A stretch of 64,000 nt of DNA from Roseibacillus persicicus. GTDB lineage: Bacteria; Verrucomicrobiota; Verrucomicrobiia; Verrucomicrobiales; Akkermansiaceae. The translations under genes and the position numbers were made by a program. Under the pieces are notes generated by a model. It searched no databases. It worked only from the letters and a program-made list of their open reading frames with translations, and was not told the origin of the DNA. This document shows, piece after piece, positions 1-8,286 of this stretch. Within the stretch, counting starts at the first letter, position 1. Each line of letters starts with the position of its first letter. The DNA lies in NCBI RefSeq assembly GCF_014651675.1, contig NZ_BMXI01000023.1, forward strand, positions 1 to 64,000, read 5' to 3'.

Positions 1-88
1 AGAAGGTTTTTCAATCCATCCGAGCGCTCCTCAAGGAACCTGATGTTCTTAAATCAGTCTGCAATCCCTACTCCGAATAACGGCAAGT

Positions 89-775
89 TCATGTGGAAAA
101 CGGTCTATCGGGTTGTTCGAACCAGCCCCCTTTTTCCAAGAGATCGGCTCGCCCATCGCCATTGACATCCCCGACGCCCACACCATGGACATAAGGAGTG
201 TTCGCAACCACCTCCGAGATGGGGTGAAATTTCCAAGGCTGGGTAGTGTCCTCCCAATTGGGCTCCGCGAATCCGAAACGCCCTTTTTCCATGTAAACAA
301 GTTCGGGCCGTCCATCCCCCGTCAAGTCGGTCCACTCCGGACACTCGGTCGCCACTCCTTCGGCCACTCGATGGGCCTCCCATGATGGGCTCGGCTCTTT
401 GCCCGGATTGCGATACCAGGTCGCCTCGTTCCCGGGTCTCGAAACCATCAGAATATCCTCGTGGCCGTCTCCGTCCAGGTCATCGACCCAGCTCAAAAAC
501 GAGTCTTCCGCATAGCCTTTGACCTTCCAAGGGGTGGCTGGTCGGTAAGGAATGGCTTCCGCAAAGTCCGGCCCCGCAAACCAATAGGCTCCTGCCACCA
601 AGTCCGGCTTTCCATCCCCATTCAAGTCCCCGAGAGAAACTCCTTCGGTAAGAAAGTCCAGGGTCAACAACTGCCGCTGCCAAGTCGGCGCCGCCTTTTC
701 CCCCACGAGCGCCCATAGCCCGCCAGCGAGAATGAGAGTGGGAGCCATGAGAGTCAGGGTCGATTTTGTATTCAT
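89..775 (-). CDS. Exported FG-GAP/VCBS repeat protein, C-terminally short
   Basis: A protein of 228 residues with an N-terminal hydrophobic signal or anchor (MNTKSTLTLMAPTLILAG) followed by four DxNxDG-type calcium-binding repeats (LGDLNGDGKPDLV, VDDLDGDGHEDIL, WTDLTGDGRPELV, VGDVNGDGRADLL), as in FG-GAP/VCBS beta-propeller blades. The start at 775 is preferred over upstream options because it opens the signal peptide and has AGGA a few bases upstream. Proteins with this layout usually continue with further blades after a 'GGWFEQP' motif; here a TGA follows almost at once (DRPFST, stop) and none of the three frames stays open for long in the remaining 88 bases. It may therefore be a truncated or decayed copy. 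No function beyond exported propeller-like binding protein can be given. Confidence 0.7.
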   Translation of the reverse strand: MNTKSTLTLMAPTLILAGGLWALVGEKAAPTWQRQLLTLDFLTEGVSLGDLNGDGKPDLVAGAYWFAGPDFAEAIPYRPATPWKVKGYAEDSFLSWVDDLDGDGHEDILMVSRPGNEATWYRNPGKEPSPSWEAHRVAEGVATECPEWTDLTGDGRPELVYMEKGRFGFAEPNWEDTTQPWKFHPISEVVANTPYVHGVGVGDVNGDGRADLLEKGGWFEQPDRPFST

Positions 776-855
776 AGATATCCTGACTGATACGGTCGTC
801 TCTCTCCCGTTCTCGCAACCTTGACGAGGGATAGCAAAGCACCTTGACTGCTCAA

Positions 856-2142
856 ATGCGCAAAGGTCTTTTGGTTCTTGGTGGACTCCTTCTTTTTCTC
901 GCCATCTTCTTTGCGCTCGATGCAGGAAGGTCAAAAGCGGAAGCGAAGCGGGAAAAACTCAATCGACCGAGGCAAGCGAGCAAATCCAATCAAGCCCTCC
1001 GAGCCTCGCAGACCACAACGAAATCCGGCGCGGGAACGAGTCGATTGCTCGCTCTCGTCCCCAGCGAAGGGATCGAACCGTCGGAGAACTTTCCCGATGG
1101 CGGCACACACGAACCCGAACATCTGCCAAAGTTCCACCTTCCGGCCTTCGAAGCGGAAAACGTCAGTCTCCCCGAGTTGGTGCAAATGATTCTCCAATCT
1201 TATATCGACGTTTGCACGGTGACTAAACAAGAGCCTCTCCGATTCTCCGTCAGCTACCCGGACAACCTCGGTGACCGAAAGGACTTTTCTTGGAAAGGCG
1301 GCTCTCTCATCACCGCTCTTCGGATGGCGGGAATCATTTTTGACGCAAGGCTTGAGCGGGCCGAGACCCAACTCCATTTCGAAAGCTTTGATGAAAAATC
1401 GAATTCAACGAGTTCTGAACTCCTCACTCAATCTTTTCGAGTATCTCCCTACATTCGAGATGTCATCCGAGGATTACTACCGAAAGAGATGTCCAATCCT
1501 GATGATTCAGTACCGACTCTTTTAGCAAAAATAGGATTCAATCAACATTCCGACGCCGAAATCCTATTTGACCCAGTCACAGCAAACCTGTTTGTTCATG
1601 ACGATGCCACTCAACTTGAGAAACTCTCTCAAATCATAGAGGAACTCGCGTCAACCAGCACGACTAAGCAAGTCCACGTTACAAGTAAAGTCGTCCAGAC
1701 CAACGAGAGTATCACTGACCTCCAATCCAGAGTGCGAAACGAGGGAATGGAGCTTGTCATGAGGAATTTAGCTCAGCAAAAAGGAACCGATATCATGACG
1801 ATGCCGTCCGTTCTCTCCCGATTTGGAGAAGAGGCTACCATCGAGATTATTCAGGAGAACGGAGACGATTGGACCGGAATCCGCCAGACGGGCAATGTGA
1901 CGGGATATGGTTTTGGAGTGAGCCAACAGATCCATTTCGAAAACCGACCAGGCGAGAACGCGGACGGCCTTTCGAGCCAAGATTGGCAGACTGAAGATGT
2001 CGGACCACAGGGTTTCACGAAGGTTCACCAAGAGACTGATGCCAACGGACTCACCTCCATCCACTTTTCGACCTACCAAGTGATCGATGCCACCGGGAGA
2101 CCGGTCGACCCGATTGGCATGCCCCTCCCCGATACGGAGTAG
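856..2142 (+). CDS. Secretin-like (GspD-type) membrane-anchored protein
   Basis: About 428 residues. An N-terminal membrane anchor (MRKGLLVLGGLLLFLAIFFA) is followed by a basic, low-complexity linker, then an alpha/beta region (from about residue 95, ENVSLPELVQMIL) resembling the STN/N-domains of secretins and a C-terminal segment 'TMPSVLSRFGEEATIEI' that matches the conserved start of the secretin beta domain (APSVxxxxGxxAxIxV). The full secretin barrel is too short or missing, so this is not a normal pore. Verrucomicrobia carry many such secretin-like proteins in type IV pilus/type II secretion settings, but no other secretion gene lies nearby. A TTG at 844 would add four residues; the ATG at 856 is chosen because it opens the anchor. 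Confidence 0.6.
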   Translation: MRKGLLVLGGLLLFLAIFFALDAGRSKAEAKREKLNRPRQASKSNQALRASQTTTKSGAGTSRLLALVPSEGIEPSENFPDGGTHEPEHLPKFHLPAFEAENVSLPELVQMILQSYIDVCTVTKQEPLRFSVSYPDNLGDRKDFSWKGGSLITALRMAGIIFDARLERAETQLHFESFDEKSNSTSSELLTQSFRVSPYIRDVIRGLLPKEMSNPDDSVPTLLAKIGFNQHSDAEILFDPVTANLFVHDDATQLEKLSQIIEELASTSTTKQVHVTSKVVQTNESITDLQSRVRNEGMELVMRNLAQQKGTDIMTMPSVLSRFGEEATIEIIQENGDDWTGIRQTGNVTGYGFGVSQQIHFENRPGENADGLSSQDWQTEDVGPQGFTKVHQETDANGLTSIHFSTYQVIDATGRPVDPIGMPLPDTE

Positions 2143-2225
2143 CTTGGCAAGCTGGCCAGGTGGTCCTCGCCTTGGGAAAGTTGACTCACAATTCGTTCCA
2201 ATTTCGCCCCCCAGCGGAAGTAACC

Positions 2226-2296
2226 GGGGTAGAAAGGCTTCGTCTTCGCGGGGTAGAAAGGCTTCGTCTTCGCGGGGTAGAAAGGCTTCGTCTTCG
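2226..2296. repeat. 24-bp tandem repeat, three copies
   Basis: Unit GGGGTAGAAAGGCTTCGTCT followed by TCGC, at 2226-2249, 2250-2273 and 2274-2296 (the last copy lacks the final C). The copies are identical otherwise, so the array is recent. The unit length is a multiple of three and has no stop in several frames, which creates misleading open frames on both strands (GVERLRLR, REDEAFLP). It lies in the 284-bp gap between 2143 and 2426, which otherwise holds a possible promoter for the next gene: TTGACA at 2376-2381 and TATATT at 2402-2407, with a rather long 20-bp spacer. Confidence 0.9.
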
Positions 2297-2426
2297 GGTT
2301 CAGCAGTCCTCTTCTCTTCTTTGCAATACGAGCAAAGGAGCGGGAGAGGCGCAGACCCAGAATTCAGACGCCAAATTGACACAACAAACGAAACTTTGCC
2401 GTATATTGACCCTGAATCTTCCTAGA

Positions 2427-5312
2427 ATGCTTTCAAAATCCATCCTCACACTTCCAATCGGGTTGCTGACCTTTGGGAACCTTGCAGCCGAGGTCTCTTT
2501 CAACTTCGAGATTCGCCCCATTCTCTCGAAGAATTGCATTGGCTGCCACGGTCCGGATCCTGAGGATAGGAAGGCTGACCTGCGCTTGGACACCTTCGAA
2601 GGAGCGACCGCGGAGGTCCAAGGCTACGCCGCAATCGTGCCCCATCATCCCGAGAAAAGCACTCTCATCGAACGGGTCCGCACCGACGATCCCGATGACG
2701 TCATGCCGCCCCCGGAACATGGCCATACCCTCTCGGAATCGCAGATCGTTTTGCTGGAGACTTGGATCAAAGAAGGAGCCCAATATGAGACCCACTGGTC
2801 CTTCGCCCCCATCGCCGAGCACACTCCTCCAGCCGTGGAGAAACAGGGCTGGGCTGAGAACCCCATTGACGCCTTCATCTTGAAAGGGCTGGAATCCGCA
2901 GATTTGAGCCCGACTGAACCAGCGGATGCGGTTGAGATGATTCGACGTCTCTCTCTGGACCTGATCGGTCTTCCCCCCTCCTTGGACGAAGTCGAGGCCT
3001 TCAAATTGGCTTACGAAAAGAACCCACGCCAGGCGGTTAGCGAGGCCGCCGATCGGCTCTTGGCCTCACCCAATTACGGGGAGCACTGGGCGTCCATGTG
3101 GCTCGATATGGCGCGTTATGCGGACACCGTGGGCTATTCCGGAGACGAGCACCGCGACATTTGGCCTTGGCGAGACTGGGTCATCGAGGCCTTCAACGAC
3201 AACAAGCCCTACGACGAATTCATCATCGAACAGGTGGCGGGAGATCTTCTCCCCGAGGCGACTGAGCAGCAACGACTGGCCACCGCTTTCCATCGCCTGA
3301 CGATGAACAATAACGAAGGTGGAACCAATGACGAAGAGTTCCGCACCATCGCCGTCAAGGACCGCCTGAGCACCACCATCAATACCGCCATGGGGCTGAC
3401 TGTCCGGTGCGCGGAGTGCCATACCCACAAGTATGATCCCATCAGCCATGAGGAGTATTATCAACTCTATGCCTTTTTCAACCAGACGGCGGACGCCGAC
3501 AGGCGGGACGACAATCCCCGCATGGACGTCATGCCCAAGGCCGATGAGAGCAAACTGGCTGAGATTCATGCCAGAATTTCTCAGTTAGAAGAACGAGCCG
3601 TCAGCGAATCTCCCTGGTTTCTGTTGCCTCTGGACGAGGTGCACGCGACCGAGGAAGTCCTTCTTGAGAAAGAGAGCGACGGGTCCGTTATTGCCAAAGG
3701 TCCCAATGCCGATTACCCGACTTACACCTTGGCCGCGCCCACTCCAGTGGAGCCTGTCACCGCGATTCGGCTCGAGTTGCTGCCCGACCGCCGACACAAT
3801 GACAATGTGGGACGCTCTCCATCGGGAGCGATGGTGATGAGCCAGGTCAGGTTGGTCGAAATCTCACCCGACGGCACCCGGACAGTGAGAAAGTTCGCTA
3901 GCGCTGCCGCCGATCATTCCCAACCCAACTATGGAGTTGAAAACCTCATTGGCGACGAGCCCCACGAAAATGGATGGGCGGTCAAGCACGACAAGGAAGG
4001 TTTCCGCGCCAAGAGAACCGCGGTCTTCGAACTTGCCGAGCCACTCACCGCTCCGCAGGGCAGCCGTCTGGAGGTCAAACTGGTCTTCAAATCGCAATGG
4101 CCAAGAATGACCGCGGGACGAGTTCGTCTGGCGACCACCTCGGTGGAGAATCCGGTTGAAAAATTCAAGAACAATACTCTGGAGCCAATCACGGTTGAAA
4201 TCGCCGAACTGAAAAAGCAGCAGACCAAGCCTGTGCGCGTACCCATCGCGCAGGATCTCCCTCCGGACAAGCAGCGCGAGACCCGCATGATGACCCGGGG
4301 ATCATTCATGCAACCCGGGGAGAAAGTCTCACCCGCCCTTCCCGTAGCCTTTGGAAGCCTGCCGGAAGGAGCACCCCGCAATCGTTTGTCCCTCGCCCAA
4401 TGGCTGGTGAACGATGACAACCCCCTTACCGCGCGCGTAGCAGCCAATCGCTATTGGGCTCGCTTCTTTGGGATCGGGATCGTGGAAACCGAGGAAGACT
4501 TTGGCACCCAGGGAACTCTCCCCTCGCACCCCGAGCTTCTCGATTGGCTGGCTAGCGAATATCGCGATAGCGGCTGGGACACGAAGAAATTTCTCAAGCT
4601 CCTCGTGACCTCGGAAGCCTACCGCCAAAGCTCGGTCACCACTCCTGAACGTCTGGAAAAGGATCCTCGCAACATCCTCGTCTCCCGCGGACCGCGCTTC
4701 CGCCTGTCCGCCGAGGTTGTGCGGGATCAGGCTCTTGCGGCCTCGGGGCTGTTGACCAACAAGCTCTATGGCGAGCCCGTCTACCCCCCGTCTCCCATCA
4801 AGACCTTCACCAATGCCTTCTCGGGCTCCACGGTCTGGGTGGAAAGCACCGGTCCGGATCGATATCGACGTGCGATCTACACCTACCTCAAGCGCTCCAA
4901 CCCACATCCTCTCTTCGAGACCTTCGACATGGCTACCCGGGACGTCTGCGTCCTCCGCCGCTTCCGCACCAATACACCATTGCAGTCCTTCATGACCCTG
5001 AACGATCCTGTCTTCGTTGAAGCCTCGCAAGCCTTGGCCCGGATCATGGATGGCCACTCCCCCGACCTCAGGGAAAAGATTCGACAAGGTTACCTCCGGG
5101 TCCTCCTGCAAGAGCCTGGCGAGGAACAGCTCGACGCCTTCGAAGACCTCTATCAGGAGACTCTCCTAGACTATCAGGACTCCCCGCAGGAAGCCCTCAA
5201 ACTGGCCGGCAATACTCCGACTCCAGCCATTCTCGACAACGCGGCCGAACTGGCCAGCCTGACGGTGGTCGCCAACGTCATGCTCAATCTCGACGCCTTT
5301 CTCTGCAAGTAA
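2427..5312 (+). CDS. Exported PSCyt1-DUF1549-DUF1553 c-type cytochrome-like protein
   Basis: 961 residues, typical of the large Planctomycete/Verrucomicrobia 'PSD1' family. A signal peptide (about residues 1-21) precedes the PSCyt1 domain with haem-binding motif CIGCH (C37, C40, H41), the DUF1549 domain (from about 150: NPIDAFILKGLE, LSLDLIGLPP) with a second CxxCH (CAECH, C328-H332), a central jelly-roll-like insert, and a C-terminal DUF1553 domain (from about 650: NPLTARVAANRYWARFFG). The family is always found beside a DUF1501 partner, as here one base downstream, and is thought to act in the periplasm in polysaccharide breakdown; the reaction is not established. Start ATG 2427 is chosen because it opens the signal peptide; the open frame upstream to 2160 runs through the tandem repeat and is not protein-like. 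Confidence 0.93.
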   Translation: MLSKSILTLPIGLLTFGNLAAEVSFNFEIRPILSKNCIGCHGPDPEDRKADLRLDTFEGATAEVQGYAAIVPHHPEKSTLIERVRTDDPDDVMPPPEHGHTLSESQIVLLETWIKEGAQYETHWSFAPIAEHTPPAVEKQGWAENPIDAFILKGLESADLSPTEPADAVEMIRRLSLDLIGLPPSLDEVEAFKLAYEKNPRQAVSEAADRLLASPNYGEHWASMWLDMARYADTVGYSGDEHRDIWPWRDWVIEAFNDNKPYDEFIIEQVAGDLLPEATEQQRLATAFHRLTMNNNEGGTNDEEFRTIAVKDRLSTTINTAMGLTVRCAECHTHKYDPISHEEYYQLYAFFNQTADADRRDDNPRMDVMPKADESKLAEIHARISQLEERAVSESPWFLLPLDEVHATEEVLLEKESDGSVIAKGPNADYPTYTLAAPTPVEPVTAIRLELLPDRRHNDNVGRSPSGAMVMSQVRLVEISPDGTRTVRKFASAAADHSQPNYGVENLIGDEPHENGWAVKHDKEGFRAKRTAVFELAEPLTAPQGSRLEVKLVFKSQWPRMTAGRVRLATTSVENPVEKFKNNTLEPITVEIAELKKQQTKPVRVPIAQDLPPDKQRETRMMTRGSFMQPGEKVSPALPVAFGSLPEGAPRNRLSLAQWLVNDDNPLTARVAANRYWARFFGIGIVETEEDFGTQGTLPSHPELLDWLASEYRDSGWDTKKFLKLLVTSEAYRQSSVTTPERLEKDPRNILVSRGPRFRLSAEVVRDQALAASGLLTNKLYGEPVYPPSPIKTFTNAFSGSTVWVESTGPDRYRRAIYTYLKRSNPHPLFETFDMATRDVCVLRRFRTNTPLQSFMTLNDPVFVEASQALARIMDGHSPDLREKIRQGYLRVLLQEPGEEQLDAFEDLYQETLLDYQDSPQEALKLAGNTPTPAILDNAAELASLTVVANVMLNLDAFLCK

Positions 5313-5313
5313 C

Positions 5314-6783
5314 ATGAACACCATCGACCCACTCAACGAACTCGCTTTCACCCGTGCCAGCGCGCTGACCCGGCGGCACTTTTTGCAACGCTGCAATGCT
5401 GGACTGGGAGCGCTCGCTCTCGGGCAACTGATGGGCCAGAGCGCCTCTGCGGCCGACACCAAGCCCTCTGCGGAGATGCAGCTCCCAATGTATGCGCCCA
5501 AGGCCAAGCAGGTGATCTACCTCCACATGGCCGGCTCCCCTCCGCAGCACGAGATGTTCGATTACAAGCCCGAGCTGATGAAGCATCACTTGAAGCCCTG
5601 TCCCCAGGAGTTCATCGAGGGCAAGACTTTCGCCTTCATCAAAGGACGCCCCAAGCTCTTGGGTTCGATCTACGACTTCCAGCAATATGGCGAATCCGGG
5701 GCTTGGGTCAGCGAGACCATGCCGCATCTGGCAAAGCATGTCGACGACCTGTGCTTCATCAAATCGATGCATACCGATCAATTCAACCATGCTCCCGCCC
5801 AGCTCCTTCTCCACACCGGAAGCTCGCAGTTCGGGGGAGCTTCCATGGGCTCTTGGATCACATACGGACTCGGCTCGATGAACAACAATCTCCCCGGATA
5901 CATGGTCATGGTGTCCGGCGGAAAGAACCCTTCCGGCGGAAAATCCCTGTGGGGCAGCAGCTTTCTCCCCTCCGTTTATCAAGGCGTGCAATGTCGCGCG
6001 AAAGGCGATCCCATTCTCTATGTCTCCAATCCCGAGGGAATGTCCCGCAAGGTCCGCCGCAAGAGTTTGGATGCACTCAGTAAACTCAACCGCTTGGAAC
6101 TTCAGCAATATCAAGACCCCGAAACCTTAACTCGCATCGAGCAATATGAGTTAGCTTATCGCATGCAAGTTTCCGTCCCCGGAGTAATGGATATATCAAA
6201 AGAAAGCCCGGAGACTCTTTCCAAATATGGAGCGAAACCCGGTGAAGCCTCTTTTGCAAACAACTGCTTGTTAGCTCGTCGTCTGATTGAGCAAGGCACC
6301 CGCTTCGTGCAGCTCTTCGACTGGGGCTGGGATATCCACGGAACAGCGAAAGTGGACGATCTGGAAACCCAGTTTCCGCAAAAATGCCGCGAGACGGATC
6401 AGCCTATCTCAGCTCTGTTGACCGACCTGAAAGAACGGGGACTTTTGGAGGAGACTCTCGTGATTTGGGGAGGTGAATTTGGCCGCACTCCCATGAACGA
6501 AGCCCGTGGAGGCTCTAAATTCCTAGGTCGCGATCACCATCCGGATTGCTTCACAACCTGGATGGCTGGAGGCGGAGTCAAGCCGGGAATCACTTACGGA
6601 ACCACTGACGACTTGGGCTACTCGGTCGTCGACAACCCGGTTCACGTGCGGGACTTCCAGGCAACTATCCAACACCTGCTCGGGCTCGACCCGCACAAGC
6701 ACAGCTTCCCGTATCAGGGATTGAATCAACGGCTCATTGGGCCGACGGCTTCACCTAAAGTGGTCCACGACATATTGGCATAA
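5314..6783 (+). CDS. DUF1501 exported protein (sulfatase-like fold)
   Basis: 489 residues. The N-terminus carries a Tat-type signal (TRRHFLQRCNAGLGALALG). The body matches DUF1501, a family related in fold to alkaline phosphatases and sulfatases: 'VIYLHMAGSPPQHEMFDYKP' near the start, 'RRLIEQGTRFVQLFDWGWDIH', and a C-terminal 'VIWGGEFGRTPM' and 'GRDHHPDCFTTWMAGGGVK'. The start codon lies one base after the stop of the PSCyt1/DUF1553 gene, so the two are one transcription unit and probably one complex. Periplasmic role in breakdown of complex carbohydrates is inferred from genomic association only; no enzymatic activity is established. Confidence 0.93.
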   Translation: MNTIDPLNELAFTRASALTRRHFLQRCNAGLGALALGQLMGQSASAADTKPSAEMQLPMYAPKAKQVIYLHMAGSPPQHEMFDYKPELMKHHLKPCPQEFIEGKTFAFIKGRPKLLGSIYDFQQYGESGAWVSETMPHLAKHVDDLCFIKSMHTDQFNHAPAQLLLHTGSSQFGGASMGSWITYGLGSMNNNLPGYMVMVSGGKNPSGGKSLWGSSFLPSVYQGVQCRAKGDPILYVSNPEGMSRKVRRKSLDALSKLNRLELQQYQDPETLTRIEQYELAYRMQVSVPGVMDISKESPETLSKYGAKPGEASFANNCLLARRLIEQGTRFVQLFDWGWDIHGTAKVDDLETQFPQKCRETDQPISALLTDLKERGLLEETLVIWGGEFGRTPMNEARGGSKFLGRDHHPDCFTTWMAGGGVKPGITYGTTDDLGYSVVDNPVHVRDFQATIQHLLGLDPHKHSFPYQGLNQRLIGPTASPKVVHDILA

Positions 6784-6873
6784 CTCCCCTCCCGGCAAAA
6801 CATTACCGATTCATCAAACTCAAAAAAATACATTAAATAACAATCTCTCACATAACTTTCACACAACTTTTTC

Positions 6874-6903
6874 TCGACACCCAACGCGCACTAAAGTTGT
6901 ATA
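6874..6903 (+). promoter_or_regulatory. Possible promoter abutting the start codon at 6910
   Basis: TCGACA at 6874-6879 resembles a -35 box and TGTATA at 6898-6903 a -10 box, with an 18-bp spacer. Transcription would begin at about 6909-6910, that is at the ATG itself, giving a leaderless mRNA. The surrounding 126-bp gap (6784-6909) is AT-rich and holds nothing else. Weak call from sequence alone. Confidence 0.3.
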
Positions 6904-6909
6904 GGAAAC

Positions 6910-8271
6910 ATGAGAGCTTTTTTGGGTCTTTTCTTAACGGTTTCCACTTTCGTCCAAGCAGAACAGGAGTCCCCCTCTCCTAAAAAGCTCGACGAGCTGC
7001 TGCTCTCCCCGAGCCTCTGGGAACAAAAGCTAACGGATGTAAAAGGCCAATTTGGCGCGGCCGAGACGAAGGAAGACGAGCCGATCAGAGGAATTTCTCC
7101 CGCGGACCTCGAGCGCCTGAAGAAGCACGGAGTCAACATCTCAAAATACGAAGTTGTTCTCCCCGAATTGGATTGGCTTTCCTCTGCCCACAAGGGCCTC
7201 CGTTCCGAGCGCGGAGGCTACTCTCTGGATGAAAAGGAACTGGGAGAAATCGTCATCCGGGGGACAGGCAACGGCCTCTCCGGAGTCACCATCTCCCTCT
7301 ACAATCGTGGTGATGATTCGGAAATTGGGCCGACCAAATACCAAACCGAGCTCGACGCTTGGAAGGCGAGCTTGGACCGATTGCTCGAAGTCCGACCCAA
7401 ATCCCGCGACCAGCGGGGGGCACTCCCCATTACCGGCTGGATCTGGCAGAAAGGAAATTCCGCCTACCTCCTCGAAGGCTCCATCAACCGGCGCGAAAAG
7501 AGACCCGAGTTCATCCGCCTCCGCATCGCCCCTCTCAATGCCACCTCGGACACCAAGACCACCGTTCGTCGCGATGACTTGGCGGACCGGGTCAAAACCG
7601 AAGGCAAGTCGACCTTTCTGGAAGGAGTTCCCATGGTGGACCAAGGTAGTAAAGGCTACTGTGTGGTCGCGACGATCGAACGGGTGATTCGCTTCTATGG
7701 GCGCGACTTTGACCAGCATGAAATGGCCCGCCTGGCGGACACCTCTGCTGGCGGAGGCACCTCGATGGAAGCGATGGAAAAGGCCTTCCGTTCCATCACC
7801 GGCAAGGCCAACGTCCGGACAATCAAAATCATCGAGTTCGACGAGAACCAGTTCAAGCGGGACATCCGCTACTACAACCGCGCCGCCAAGAAGGCGGAGA
7901 AAGCGACTTTCGATTACGACCTCGACGAATGGATCATCTCCCCCACCATGTTCTGGTCACGTGTCGATCCCGAGATTTTCCGTGAGGTGAAAGCGGACCA
8001 GAACGGCTTCGAGTTCTTCAACAACAAGATTAAGGAGTATATCGACCAAGGGGTGCCATTGTGTTGGACGCTCTATTTGGGAATGTTCAAGGAAGGCGAC
8101 CTCCCCCAGTCTCACGGCGGGCATATGCGCCTCATCATTGGCTATGACGAGGCAACCCAAGAAATCATCTACTCGGACTCTTGGGGCGAAGGCCACGAGA
8201 AGAAGCGTATGAGAGCGGACGAAGCCTTCTGCATGACGACAGCCATCTACGCGATGCTGCCGACACGCTAG
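6910..8271 (+). CDS. Exported papain-like (C39-type) cysteine peptidase
   Basis: 453 residues with a signal peptide (MRAFLGLFLTVSTFVQA, cleavage before EQES). Residues from about 235 form a papain-like C39 family 2 domain: 'VPMVDQGSKGYCVVATI' with nucleophile C251, and 'SHGGHMRLIIGYDE' with H405 as the expected catalytic histidine, followed by YSDSWG, which supplies the third polar residue. The N-terminal 230 residues are unassigned and may be a binding or pro-domain. It is a single-gene unit: the convergent helicase gene ends 15 bp downstream. Peptidase activity is inferred from the Cys-His arrangement; the substrate is unknown. Confidence 0.72.
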   Translation: MRAFLGLFLTVSTFVQAEQESPSPKKLDELLLSPSLWEQKLTDVKGQFGAAETKEDEPIRGISPADLERLKKHGVNISKYEVVLPELDWLSSAHKGLRSERGGYSLDEKELGEIVIRGTGNGLSGVTISLYNRGDDSEIGPTKYQTELDAWKASLDRLLEVRPKSRDQRGALPITGWIWQKGNSAYLLEGSINRREKRPEFIRLRIAPLNATSDTKTTVRRDDLADRVKTEGKSTFLEGVPMVDQGSKGYCVVATIERVIRFYGRDFDQHEMARLADTSAGGGTSMEAMEKAFRSITGKANVRTIKIIEFDENQFKRDIRYYNRAAKKAEKATFDYDLDEWIISPTMFWSRVDPEIFREVKADQNGFEFFNNKIKEYIDQGVPLCWTLYLGMFKEGDLPQSHGGHMRLIIGYDEATQEIIYSDSWGEGHEKKRMRADEAFCMTTAIYAMLPTR

Positions 8272-8286
8272 GTTCCAAGCGGTCGC

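Noticed and set aside
2160-2426. N-terminal extension of the PSCyt1 protein through the repeat (GVERLRLR x3)
   Set aside because: The extension is the tandem repeat read in an open frame; the signal peptide begins at 2427.
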